NCBI GenBank assembly: GCA_964390545.1
Contig: CAYMJV010000045.1
Coordinates: 1 to 23,605 of the forward strand
Direction: 5' to 3'
DNA length: 23,605 bases
Source of the DNA: CAYMJV01 sp964390545
GTDB taxonomy: Bacteria > Desulfobacterota > BSN033 > UBA1163
The notes beneath the pieces are model-generated. The model was not told where the DNA came from, did not search any database, and saw nothing but the letters and a program-made list of their open reading frames with translations. The position numbers and the translations under genes were made by a program. Below are positions 15,404 to 22,871 of the stretch, in pieces (positions within the stretch are counted from its first letter, which is position 1; every line of letters begins with the position of its first letter).

Positions 15404-16870
15404 ATGAACCTTTACGAACTCACCATTCACGAACTTCATGACCTTCTTGTGAAAAAAGAGGTGACTTCGCGAGAGGCTACGGAAGCGCTTTATCGAAGGA
15501 TCAAAGAGGTAGATAAGAAGCTCAGGGCCTATCTTCTGTTGACTGAGGAAGAGGCTTACCGTCAAGCTGATCAGGTGGACCGTAAAATAGCGAAGGGTGA
15601 GGAAATTGGTGATCTCTCCGGAATTCCCATGGGACTGAAAGACATCCTCTGCACGAGAGGGATTCGAACGACGTGCGGCTCCAAGATCCTTGAAAATTAT
15701 GTGCCCTTTTATGATGGGACCGTAGTGAAGAAACTGAGGGAAAGGAATGCCGTCTTCCTTGGAAAACTGAATATGGATGAGTTTGCGATGGGCTCCTCGA
15801 CAGAGAATTCGGGATTTCAGATCACGCGGAACCCCTGGAACCTGGATCGCATCCCGGGGGGTTCCAGTGGTGGTTCAGCAGCGGCCGTAGCCGCTGATGA
15901 GTGCATCGCCGCTCTCGGTACGGATACTGGAGGCTCGATCCGGCAACCTGCCTTCTGCTGTGGCGTGGTGGGACTGAAACCCACTTACGGCAGAGTGTCG
16001 AGGTACGGACTGGTGGCCTTCGCTTCTTCTTTGGATCAGATCGGTCCGATCACAAAAGATGTCAAAGATTGTGCCATCCTCATGAATGCCATCAGTGGCT
16101 ACGATCCTTATGACTCCACCTCCGTCAATACGGAGGTCCCCGATTACAAGCAATCCTTGATCAAGGATGTCAAAGGGATTCGAATCGGTATTCCGAAGGA
16201 ATATTTTATTGAGGGCATCGACCCCGATGTGGAGAAAGCCGTCACCCAGGCGATCGATCTTTTTGGAAAGTGGGGGGCAGAGGTGAAGAGAGTCTCTTTG
16301 CCTCATACGGAATATGCAGTGGCCATTTACTATATCATCGCTACCGCAGAAGCCAGTTCCAACCTGGCTCGGTATGACGGAGTGAAATATGGGCTCCGTT
16401 CGAAGGGGTACCGGGATCTGATGGAGATGTATACTCAAACCCGGGCAAAGGGATTTGGACAGGAAGTAAAACGAAGGATCATCCTAGGCACCTATGTGCT
16501 TTCGGCAGGGTATTACGAGGCCTACTATCGCAAGGCCTCTCAGGTGAGGACCCTCATGAGGAAGGATTTCGAGGACGCCTTTCGCCAGGTAGATGTCATT
16601 GTAGCGCCCACCGCCCCCACACCGGCTTTTCGGATTGGTGAGAAGACAGAGGATCCTTTGCAGATGTATCTATCCGATATCTTCACGATTCCGGTAAATA
16701 TTGCGGGGATTCCTGGTATTTCCATTCCCTGTGGGTTCAGCCGTGAGAATCTTCCCATTGGCCTTCAGATGATGGGAAAACATTTCGATGAGGGAATGCT
16801 CTTGAGGGTCGCCTATGCCTTTGAGCAGAACACCGACTTCCACCTCAAGAAGCCTGCGCCAATCGTCTGA
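15404..16870 (+). CDS. gatA: Asp/Glu-tRNA amidotransferase subunit A
   Basis: This 488-residue amidase-signature protein is the glutaminase subunit of GatCAB. The Ser-cisSer-Lys triad is in the canonical places: K79 in GLKDI, S154 in PGGSSGGS and S178 in TDTGGSIRQP. The GatA-typical MDEFAMGSSTENS stretch (124-136) is also present. It releases ammonia from glutamine for the GatB transamidation. The start at 15404 has AAAGG 6 bases upstream. The 3' end overlaps the convergent flavodoxin-like gene by 26 bp. Confidence 0.97.
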   Translation: MNLYELTIHELHDLLVKKEVTSREATEALYRRIKEVDKKLRAYLLLTEEEAYRQADQVDRKIAKGEEIGDLSGIPMGLKDILCTRGIRTTCGSKILENYVPFYDGTVVKKLRERNAVFLGKLNMDEFAMGSSTENSGFQITRNPWNLDRIPGGSSGGSAAAVAADECIAALGTDTGGSIRQPAFCCGVVGLKPTYGRVSRYGLVAFASSLDQIGPITKDVKDCAILMNAISGYDPYDSTSVNTEVPDYKQSLIKDVKGIRIGIPKEYFIEGIDPDVEKAVTQAIDLFGKWGAEVKRVSLPHTEYAVAIYYIIATAEASSNLARYDGVKYGLRSKGYRDLMEMYTQTRAKGFGQEVKRRIILGTYVLSAGYYEAYYRKASQVRTLMRKDFEDAFRQVDVIVAPTAPTPAFRIGEKTEDPLQMYLSDIFTIPVNIAGIPGISIPCGFSRENLPIGLQMMGKHFDEGMLLRVAYAFEQNTDFHLKKPAPIV

Positions 16871-17327
16871 CCAGGGTGGCCACTTTTTCCCCCAACTTCT
16901 TACACTCCTTTTTAGCTGATGCGTTGGGTTTCCCAATAGAGACTGTTCCGTAGTGGGATCCCCAGGGATCTCCCTGGACAATCATTCCGTGAATAAGTAG
17001 GGATCTGGTTAGGTCGAGGACAGTGGTCTCAACGCCTCCTCCTAGCCCACCGCAGGAAGCAAAGGCTCCTCCGACCTTTCCCTCCAGCTTTCCATGATAC
17101 TTAACACTTCGATCGATGAAGGCCTTCATTTCAGCAGCCATGGTTCCATAATAAGTAGGAGAGCCCAGGATGATTCCATCGGCCTTGAGGAGATCCTGCA
17201 GCGTGGTCTTTTGAACTTTTTTTCTGATCACTTTCACCCCTGCGGATACGACTCCTTCTGCAACTACCTTTGACATCTCCTCCGTGTTTCCTGTTCTTGA
17301 ATAATACACAATCAGAACGGTCAGCAT
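16845..17327 (-). CDS. flavodoxin/WrbA-like FMN protein
   Basis: This 160-residue flavodoxin-fold protein has the FMN phosphate loop YSRTGNTEEM (about 8-17), then GSPTYYGTMAAEMKAFID (near 55-72) and ASCGGLGGG (near 90-98), the arrangement of WrbA/NAD(P)H:quinone reductase-type flavoproteins. It is probably a cytoplasmic electron carrier or quinone reductase. The frame is open to 17381, but ATG 17327 has GGAGG 7 bases upstream and starts the usual MLTVLIVYYS strand, so it is preferred. It converges on gatA with a 26-bp overlap of the coding ends. Confidence 0.8.
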   Translation of the reverse strand: MLTVLIVYYSRTGNTEEMSKVVAEGVVSAGVKVIRKKVQKTTLQDLLKADGIILGSPTYYGTMAAEMKAFIDRSVKYHGKLEGKVGGAFASCGGLGGGVETTVLDLTRSLLIHGMIVQGDPWGSHYGTVSIGKPNASAKKECKKLGEKVATLVRRLAQAS

Positions 17328-17373
17328 ATGTCGTCCTCCCAAGCTTAATTTCAAATCATCGGTTATCGAAATG

Positions 17374-17423
17374 CCCCTCACCCCATCCCTCTCCCCTCCG
17401 GGGAGAGGGGAAGGGTGAGGGGG
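17374..17423. repeat. CCCCTCACCCC...GGGTGAGGGGG palindrome
   Basis: A strong GC-rich hairpin (CCCTCTCCCC, loop TCC, GGGGAGAGGG, with outer arms CCCCTCAC and GTGAGGGG) lies between cutA and the flavodoxin-like gene. It belongs to the same family as 14931-14979. It could also slow transcription between the two genes. Confidence 0.85.
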
Positions 17424-17451
17424 CGATCCGCTATCTGCCTACTGCCTACTC

Positions 17452-17769
17452 TCACTCTGTCATTTCTTCCAGCCATTTGAGATAAGATGCAGATCCCTTC
17501 ACGATGGGGAGAACAATGATTTCAGGAACCGAATAAGAATGGAGTGATTTCACCTTCTTCTCCAAGTCCTCAAATCTCTTTTTCCGTGTCTTGATAATTA
17601 ACATCCATTCCTTCTCATCCCAGATCTTTCCTTCCCATCGGTATATAGAGCGAACCGGTGAAATGATATTCACACAGGCCGCCAAGCGTTCCTCTATGAG
17701 CGAATTGGCTATTTTCTCCGCTTCTTCTTCAGAACCGCAGGTGACCAGCACCACCATAGGGTCAGACAT
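17452..17769 (-). CDS. cutA: CutA1 divalent-cation tolerance protein
   Basis: This 105-residue protein shows the CutA1 pattern throughout: VLVTCGSEEEAEKIANSLIE at the N-terminus, RLAACVNII, the YRWEGKIWDEKEWMLIIKT core and the HSYSVPEIIVLPI block. CutA1 proteins form very stable ferredoxin-like trimers linked to copper tolerance in E. coli; the molecular role remains unclear. The gene lies 50 bp downstream of the threonine aldolase and is probably in one transcript with it. Confidence 0.95.
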   Translation of the reverse strand: MSDPMVVLVTCGSEEEAEKIANSLIEERLAACVNIISPVRSIYRWEGKIWDEKEWMLIIKTRKKRFEDLEKKVKSLHSYSVPEIIVLPIVKGSASYLKWLEEMTE

Positions 17770-17819
17770 ACACTACCTTTCCTAACTCTTCACCCTTAAC
17801 CTTAGCCTTAGCCTCAGCT

Positions 17820-18854
17820 TTAGTCCAAAACTTTCCTAAATGCCTTGAGAGCGACCTCCATATCGTCCTTCGAAACATCCAGGTGAGTGACCAAACGGAT
17901 CAGTGTTTTGCCAAAAGGGTGGATGAGAACTCCTTTTCTCTTCATCTCATCTCTCACCTGAGCGGCTGTCATTCCCATCTCTGCAATATCAAAGATGACG
18001 ATATTCGTTTCAACATGCTCAGGGTTGATGGAGACGCCTTGGATTTCGTTAAGTCCCAAGGCTAGCCGCTTTGCATTCCTGTGATCTTCTTTCAGACGTT
18101 CGATGTGATGATCCAGTGCATAGATTCCAGCAGCAGCAATAATCCCCACCTGACGCATTCCGCCACCAAACATCTTTCTGAATCGATGGACCCGATCAAT
18201 GAAGGCCTTTGTCCCTGCGACCAGAGAACCGATGGGGGCGCCTAGCCCTTTTGAAAGGCATACTGAGACGGAGTCTGCCCATCGAGCATATTCCTGAGGT
18301 TTGATTCCTGAAGCGACAGAAGCGTTCCAAATCCTGGCTCCATCCAGGTGAACGAAGAGGCCTTTTGATCTGGCCAGGCGGCTGATCTCAGCGATCCTTT
18401 CAATCGGGTAGATAGATCCTCCGCCACGGTTGTGAGTGTTTTCGAGACAGATTAGTTTGGTGACGGGAAAGTGATGATCGTCAGGCCGGATCGCTTCTTC
18501 AAACTGGGATGCATCAAGAATCCCGCGAACGCCTTTGAGGCAATAGAACTGAATGCCAGAGAGAGCTGCCGATGCCCCTCCTTCAAAATTATAGGGATGA
18601 GAGGTGGCTTCGATAATCACTTCATCGCCCGGTTGGGTATGAGACTTGATGGCCAACTGATTACCCATCGTTCCAGACGGGACGAAAATGGAAGCCTCTT
18701 TTCCAAGAATCTTGGCAACCTTTGCCTGAAGGGCATTCACCGTTGGATCTTCACCGAAAACATCATCGCCCACCTCAGCCTCCGCCATGGCTTTTCTCAT
18801 TGCCGGAGTTGGCTTGGTTACCGTATCACTCCTGAGATCGATAAAATCTTTCAT
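17820..18854 (-). CDS. ltaE: low-specificity L-threonine aldolase
   Basis: This 344-residue PLP enzyme of fold type I cleaves L-threonine or allo-threonine to glycine and acetaldehyde. It begins DLRSDTVTKPTPAMRKAM, as the family does. H86 (SHPYNFE) stacks on the cofactor, D171 is in HLDGARIWN, and the Schiff-base Lys is K202 in CLSKGLGAPIGS. GGAGGAG lies directly before the ATG. It is first in the leftward block ltaE-cutA-flavodoxin. Confidence 0.93.
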   Translation of the reverse strand: MKDFIDLRSDTVTKPTPAMRKAMAEAEVGDDVFGEDPTVNALQAKVAKILGKEASIFVPSGTMGNQLAIKSHTQPGDEVIIEATSHPYNFEGGASAALSGIQFYCLKGVRGILDASQFEEAIRPDDHHFPVTKLICLENTHNRGGGSIYPIERIAEISRLARSKGLFVHLDGARIWNASVASGIKPQEYARWADSVSVCLSKGLGAPIGSLVAGTKAFIDRVHRFRKMFGGGMRQVGIIAAAGIYALDHHIERLKEDHRNAKRLALGLNEIQGVSINPEHVETNIVIFDIAEMGMTAAQVRDEMKRKGVLIHPFGKTLIRLVTHLDVSKDDMEVALKAFRKVLD

Positions 18855-18887
18855 ATCTCCTCCAAATGGGACTTACTGTAATATATT

Positions 18888-19032
18888 CTAATACAAACGC
18901 ATTAAATCCTACTGCAGTCAACGGAATCTCCCCTCACCCCATCCCTCTCCCCAGCGCCTGCCTGCCGGTAGGCAGGGGGAGAGGGGAGAGTGAGGGGGTC
19001 TCATGTCAAAGAAATAAATGCGTTTGTATTAG
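18888..19032. repeat. MITE-like element with 16-bp perfect inverted repeats
   Basis: CTAATACAAACGCATT (18888-18903) is the exact reverse complement of AATGCGTTTGTATTAG (19017-19032). Between them is a palindrome of the CCCCTCACCCC family, and inside its loop sits another palindrome (CCTGCCTGCCGGTAGGCAGG, 18959-18978). This gives three nested layers with no coding capacity. It lies upstream of ltaE and could be a non-autonomous element or a stacked set of palindromic repeats. Confidence 0.8.
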
Positions 19033-19114
19033 TTCGATTCCTGATATCCTGATGCTTCCTTCAGTCTTCTTCGCAAATTGTTACAATTTTGCTTGGAGAG
19101 TGTCAAGCCCAATA

Positions 19115-19157
19115 GGGAGGACTTCGGCGTGAGCTCAGTCGAACGCTAAAGCCTCCC
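19115..19157. repeat. hairpin repeat GGGAGG...CCTCCC with GAGCTC centre
   Basis: The outer arms GGGAGG (19115-19120) and CCTCCC (19152-19157) enclose inner TTCG/CGAA arms around the palindrome GAGCTC. It resembles the CTTCGGCGTGAGCTCAG-type dispersed repeat. It could also end transcription entering from the left, although no T-run follows. Confidence 0.5.
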
Positions 19158-19228
19158 CTACCCAATATCCTTTTACACAGATGTTATAAAGAGGCTGGCA
19201 GCCCCAAAAATTTTCATTGATCTCCTCA

Positions 19229-19258
19229 TTGACGATCCCCTCATTATTCTGATATGTA
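19229..19258 (+). promoter_or_regulatory. possible sigma-70-type promoter before the AtzG/amidase pair
   Basis: TTGACG (19229-19234) and TATGTA (19253-19258) are separated by 18 bases, 28 bases upstream of the small gene's start codon. The -10 box is imperfect, so this is only a candidate. Confidence 0.3.
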
Positions 19259-19286
19259 GAATCTAGTCGAAAAGGAGGAAGATGAG

Positions 19287-19481
19287 ATGGAAAAAACAAT
19301 CAGATTAGATAAAGAGGCTTTTCAATCCATGACAAAGGTCCTCGGGCTGGACGAGAAGAATTCACACTTGGAAGAATTGTACACCTATGTTGAGAAATTA
19401 TTTCCAAACTTTAAGGTCGCAGAGGGTATCGACTTGAAAGAAATTGAACCGATGCTGACCCTTATCCTTCCAAAGGAGTGA
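19287..19481 (+). CDS. AtzG/GatC-like small amidase partner
   Basis: This 64-residue protein has a strong ribosome site (GGAGG, 7 bases before the ATG). Two predicted helices (about 5-20 and 24-38) are followed by a GIDLKEIEPMLTLIL segment that parallels the GVEPTSHA region of GatC. The AtzG (DUF4089) family is of similar size and binds the GatA-like amidase AtzE in cyanuric-acid breakdown. The next gene is such an amidase, and the reading frames are almost joined, with the amidase ribosome site lying in this gene's last codons. I infer a two-subunit amidase; the substrate is not known. Confidence 0.65.
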   Translation: MEKTIRLDKEAFQSMTKVLGLDEKNSHLEELYTYVEKLFPNFKVAEGIDLKEIEPMLTLILPKE

Positions 19482-19486
19482 GAAAG

Positions 19487-20905
19487 ATGGATTCTAAGGG
19501 TTTGTGCTATTTCAGTGCAGGTGAGCTATCCCGGCTCATCAGAAAAAAAGAGGTCTCTCCTGTGGAGGTGGTCAAGGCCCACTTGGCCCGCGTTGAGGCC
19601 CTGGAACCTGCTCTCAATTCTTTCATTGCTTTATTGCCGGAACAAGCCGTGGAAGAGGCCAAATTGGCTGAACGCGAAATCCAGGCAGGTCGATACCGAG
19701 GTCCCCTTCATGGAATTCCCATTGGCCTGAAGGACCTGTTCTATGTAAAGGGTGTCCCGAACACCTCCGGCTCAAAAATATTCGATCATTTCATTCCTGA
19801 CTACGATTCTACACTTGCCTTGAAATTAAAAAAGGCGGGAACCATTCTCTTGGGAAAATTGAATCTTCATCAGTTTGCCTATGGCCCAACGGGTGAAAAC
19901 CCGGACTATGGGAATATGCACAATCCCTGGGATACGAAACGAATTCCGGGGGGTTCCAGTGGAGGCTCTGCTTCTGCCACAGCTTCTGGCCAATGCACTC
20001 TTGCCATGGGAACGGATACAGGAGGATCTATTCGCATTCCAAGCGCCGTCTGTGGGTTAGTCGGATTGAAACCAACCTATGGACGACTGAGTCGTTATGG
20101 CATAACCGTTCTGTCATGGTCCCAGGACCACCCCGGACCAATGACACGGACGGTTGAGGACTGTGCCTTGGTGATGAATGCTGTGGCAGGATACGATCCA
20201 CGTGACCCTTCGTCCTCCAACAGGTCGATCCCTGACTTTGCTCAATCTCTTACAGAAAATATCAAAGGTTTGCGAGTGGGCGTTCCCAAAGAGCCTTTTG
20301 AAGATCCCGTGGATTCGGAAGTTGAGCATTTCGTCCGAAACGCCATTGAATTGTTGGGTAAACTGGGCGCTACGATTCATGAGATCTCTTGGCTTATGTA
20401 TCACGAATCCAAGGCCATTTCCAGCACCATTCTGATGGCCGAAGCAACAGCTTATCATAGCCAGTTGATGAAGCGTCAGGGTTCCCGTCTCGATCCGAAA
20501 GTGAGGCTCCGTTTAGAAGCGGGTCTGCTTATTTCGGCCGTTGACTATCTTCAGGCCCAAAGGGCCAGAAGGTTGTTCTATCAACAGAGTTGCGACCTGT
20601 TCAATGAAGTGGATCTTCTGGCAGGCCCCACTGTGCCCATCACCGCTTGTAATATTGGGACGGAAGAAGTCCAGATAGGAAATACCCGCATGGGGGTGAT
20701 CCCTCTCCTCACCCAGCATACCCGACCCTATAATCTCAACGGGTTTCCTGCAATCACGGTTCCCTGCGGTTTTTCAAAAAATGGCTTGCCGATTGGGTTT
20801 CAACTTGCCGGAAAACCTTTTGACGAAGCGACGGTGCTGCGAGCCGCCTTCGCTTATGAACAGGCCACGGAATGGCATCGACGAAGGCCGCTGATCCCAA
20901 AATAA
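19487..20905 (+). CDS. amidase-signature hydrolase, AtzE/GatA-like
   Basis: This 472-residue amidase has an intact Ser-cisSer-Lys triad: K82 in GLKDLF, S157 in PGGSSGGS and S181 in TDTGGSIRIP. It is a paralogue of the gatA at 15404 but lacks the GatA MDEFAMGSSTENS signature (here LHQFAYGPTGENPDYG), so it is unlikely to be the tRNA amidotransferase subunit. ATG 19487 is chosen over GTG 19478 because AAAGGAG stands 8 bases before it. With the AtzG-like gene just upstream it resembles the AtzE-AtzG arrangement; the amide or carbamoyl substrate cannot be told from sequence. Confidence 0.8.
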   Translation: MDSKGLCYFSAGELSRLIRKKEVSPVEVVKAHLARVEALEPALNSFIALLPEQAVEEAKLAEREIQAGRYRGPLHGIPIGLKDLFYVKGVPNTSGSKIFDHFIPDYDSTLALKLKKAGTILLGKLNLHQFAYGPTGENPDYGNMHNPWDTKRIPGGSSGGSASATASGQCTLAMGTDTGGSIRIPSAVCGLVGLKPTYGRLSRYGITVLSWSQDHPGPMTRTVEDCALVMNAVAGYDPRDPSSSNRSIPDFAQSLTENIKGLRVGVPKEPFEDPVDSEVEHFVRNAIELLGKLGATIHEISWLMYHESKAISSTILMAEATAYHSQLMKRQGSRLDPKVRLRLEAGLLISAVDYLQAQRARRLFYQQSCDLFNEVDLLAGPTVPITACNIGTEEVQIGNTRMGVIPLLTQHTRPYNLNGFPAITVPCGFSKNGLPIGFQLAGKPFDEATVLRAAFAYEQATEWHRRRPLIPK

Positions 20906-20945
20906 CTTGAATTTCATTTTTGGATGAATTATTTTAACGTTGAAT

Positions 20946-21134
20946 AGACTATTGAAAAGCTCCGGTTTGTTGTCACCCTGAACGAAGTGAAGGGTCCCGA
21001 TCCATTGAAATCCTGAGATTCTTCGCGGAGTTTATCCTGAGCCATGAAATCAGACTCTTCGCTTCGCTCAGAGTGACAGTGGGCGAAGGGCTCAGAATGA
21101 CAATCTTGGGACGTTGACACTTTTTCAACAGACT
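20946..21134. repeat. nested repeat: GTCACCCTGAACG...AGAATGAC palindrome within TTGAAAA/TTTTTCAA arms
   Basis: The inner part (about 20972-21101) is the well-known repeat that translates to HSERSEES-like peptides, with GTCACCCTGA at one end and TCAGAATGAC at the other. It is enclosed by AGACTATTGAAAAG (20946-20959) and CTTTTTCAACAGACT (21120-21134), which are imperfect inverted copies of another dispersed repeat. No gene is seen in the amidase-rmuC gap (20906-21180). Confidence 0.75.
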
Positions 21135-21180
21135 GTGAAGACGTAGCGCGTTTTCACTGTTACCTGTCAGGGAGCAAGAC

Positions 21181-22317
21181 ATGGAAGGTTTTTATCTCGT
21201 CATAGGCCTCGTGGTCCTTATCGGAATGGTCCTCTTTTTCTTCATGGATCACCGTTGGAGAAAGGCGCTTGAGGAGGTGAGGAAGGATCAATCCTCCCAG
21301 CCCATGTGGGCTCTGATGCAACAGCAGATGGAACAACTGAGAGGGCAGACGAAAGAAGGCCTCGACAAGAACATCTCGCAACTTATTGATAACCAAAATG
21401 TCATCAATAAGAACTTGAGTGATATCATGGATCGAGTGAACAAGAGTCTTCAAAACTCGAGCGGAGATATTAACAGGCGCCTCGACAACGCAGCGAAGGT
21501 GATCGGAGATGTTCAGAGGAATATTGGAGAGCTTTCGACGGCGAGTAAGCAAATCTTCGAGGTTGGCAAAAATATTGCGAGCCTTCAGGAGATCCTGCAG
21601 CCGCCCAAGCTGAGAGGGGGGATAGGAGAACAATTTTTGGGGGAATTATTATCCCAGATTCTCCCACCGAAATTCTTCACCCTTCAACACCAGTTCTCCA
21701 GTGGGGAAAGGGTTGATGCCGTGGTGAAACTGGGCGAGCGGCTCGTTCCAATCGATTCGAAATTTCCACTTGATAATTTCAGGCGGATCATCGAATGCAA
21801 GACCGAAGAGGAGAGGAGGACCAGCCAGAAGGCCTTTACCAGGGACGTGAAAAAGCACATCGACGATATTGCCGGCAAGTACATCGTCCCCAATGAAGGG
21901 ACCTACGACTTTGCTCTTCTCTATATTCCTGCGGAGAATGTTTATTATGAAACGATTACGAAGGACGAGTCCGTTGGGGAGGAGAAAGGCATTCTCAGTT
22001 ATGCTTTGAGTAAAAGGGTGATCCCTGTTTCTCCAAACTCCTTCTACGCCTATCTCCAGGTGATCGTTCTTGGATTGAAGGGGCTTGAGATCGAGGAGAA
22101 TGCCCGTGAAATACAGACACGTTTGGTGAGCTTAGCAAATGATTTGAGGATCTTTCAGAAGGATTTTCAGGTGGTGGGAACACATATCACCAACGCTATG
22201 AATAAATTTGAAGAGGCGAGGAGGCGGCTGGACAGGTTCAGTCTCAAGTTTGAGCAGGCTGAAACCCAACCTTCTCTGCCATTCATCGAAAAAGAAATTG
22301 AATCAAAAGAATCCTAA
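21181..22317 (+). CDS. rmuC: DNA recombination protein RmuC
   Basis: This 378-residue RmuC-family protein has one N-terminal membrane helix (FYLVIGLVVLIGMVLFFFM), then a coiled coil (about 40-135), then the predicted nuclease core: RGGIGEQFLGELL, GERVDAVVKLG, PIDSKFPLDNF (D/K pair), KKHIDDIAGKYI, FALLYIPAENVYYE. RmuC limits recombination at inverted repeats in E. coli, and RmuC proteins are linked to nuclease defence against foreign DNA. It is shorter than the E. coli protein (about 475), mainly in the coiled coil. GGAG lies about 7 bases upstream. The HD gene starts 2 bases after its stop. Confidence 0.93.
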   Translation: MEGFYLVIGLVVLIGMVLFFFMDHRWRKALEEVRKDQSSQPMWALMQQQMEQLRGQTKEGLDKNISQLIDNQNVINKNLSDIMDRVNKSLQNSSGDINRRLDNAAKVIGDVQRNIGELSTASKQIFEVGKNIASLQEILQPPKLRGGIGEQFLGELLSQILPPKFFTLQHQFSSGERVDAVVKLGERLVPIDSKFPLDNFRRIIECKTEEERRTSQKAFTRDVKKHIDDIAGKYIVPNEGTYDFALLYIPAENVYYETITKDESVGEEKGILSYALSKRVIPVSPNSFYAYLQVIVLGLKGLEIEENAREIQTRLVSLANDLRIFQKDFQVVGTHITNAMNKFEEARRRLDRFSLKFEQAETQPSLPFIEKEIESKES

Positions 22318-22319
22318 AG

Positions 22320-22862
22320 ATGATTCCGGCACGAGAAGAATGCTTGAAGTTGATGGATCAATATGGAATGCTGGAGAATATTATAGACCACTCCATTGAA
22401 GTGGCCAACGTGGCGCTTTATCTTTCGACAGAATTGAATGAAAGAGGACAGCGTATTGACCTCTCCTTGGTAGAGGCCGCCTCCCTGCTCCACGACCTGA
22501 CCAAAACGGAATCGTTCAAGACAAAGGAGGACCATGCCTGGACCGGATCCCAGCTTCTCAAAGAGATGGGTTATGAGAAGGTGGGAGAGGTGGTGGCCCA
22601 ACATATTTGGCTGTCCCATGAGGTCGATCCTCTCTTCGTATCCGAAGAGGAAGTGGTCAATTATGCTGATAAAAGGGTCATGCACGACCGGATCGTTTCG
22701 TTGGAGGAAAGATTCAACGACTTGAGAAACCGATATGGAAGGGATCAAAAGGGGATGGATTTTTTAGGAAGAATGGAGAAGGTGATCCAAGAAATTGAGA
22801 ACAAGATCTTCTTGATTCTCCAGATCAACCCGAATGACCTCCAGAACCTTCCGAGGAAATAG
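22320..22862 (+). CDS. small HD-domain phosphohydrolase-like protein
   Basis: This 180-residue protein keeps the HD metal-site set: H24 in IDHSIEVA, H58-D59 in LLHDLTK, H95 in VAQHIW and D117 in NYADKRV. Proteins of this size with this pattern are annotated as HD or HDIG phosphohydrolases acting on nucleotides or similar phosphoesters; the substrate is unknown. It starts 2 bases after rmuC and is followed 9 bases later by the radical SAM gene, so the three form a tight operon. Confidence 0.8.
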   Translation: MIPAREECLKLMDQYGMLENIIDHSIEVANVALYLSTELNERGQRIDLSLVEAASLLHDLTKTESFKTKEDHAWTGSQLLKEMGYEKVGEVVAQHIWLSHEVDPLFVSEEEVVNYADKRVMHDRIVSLEERFNDLRNRYGRDQKGMDFLGRMEKVIQEIENKIFLILQINPNDLQNLPRK

Positions 22863-22871
22863 AGGAGACAG

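Noticed and set aside
20929..21182. Two small minus-strand frames before rmuC
   Set aside because: They are translations of the dispersed HSERSEES-type repeat, not genes.
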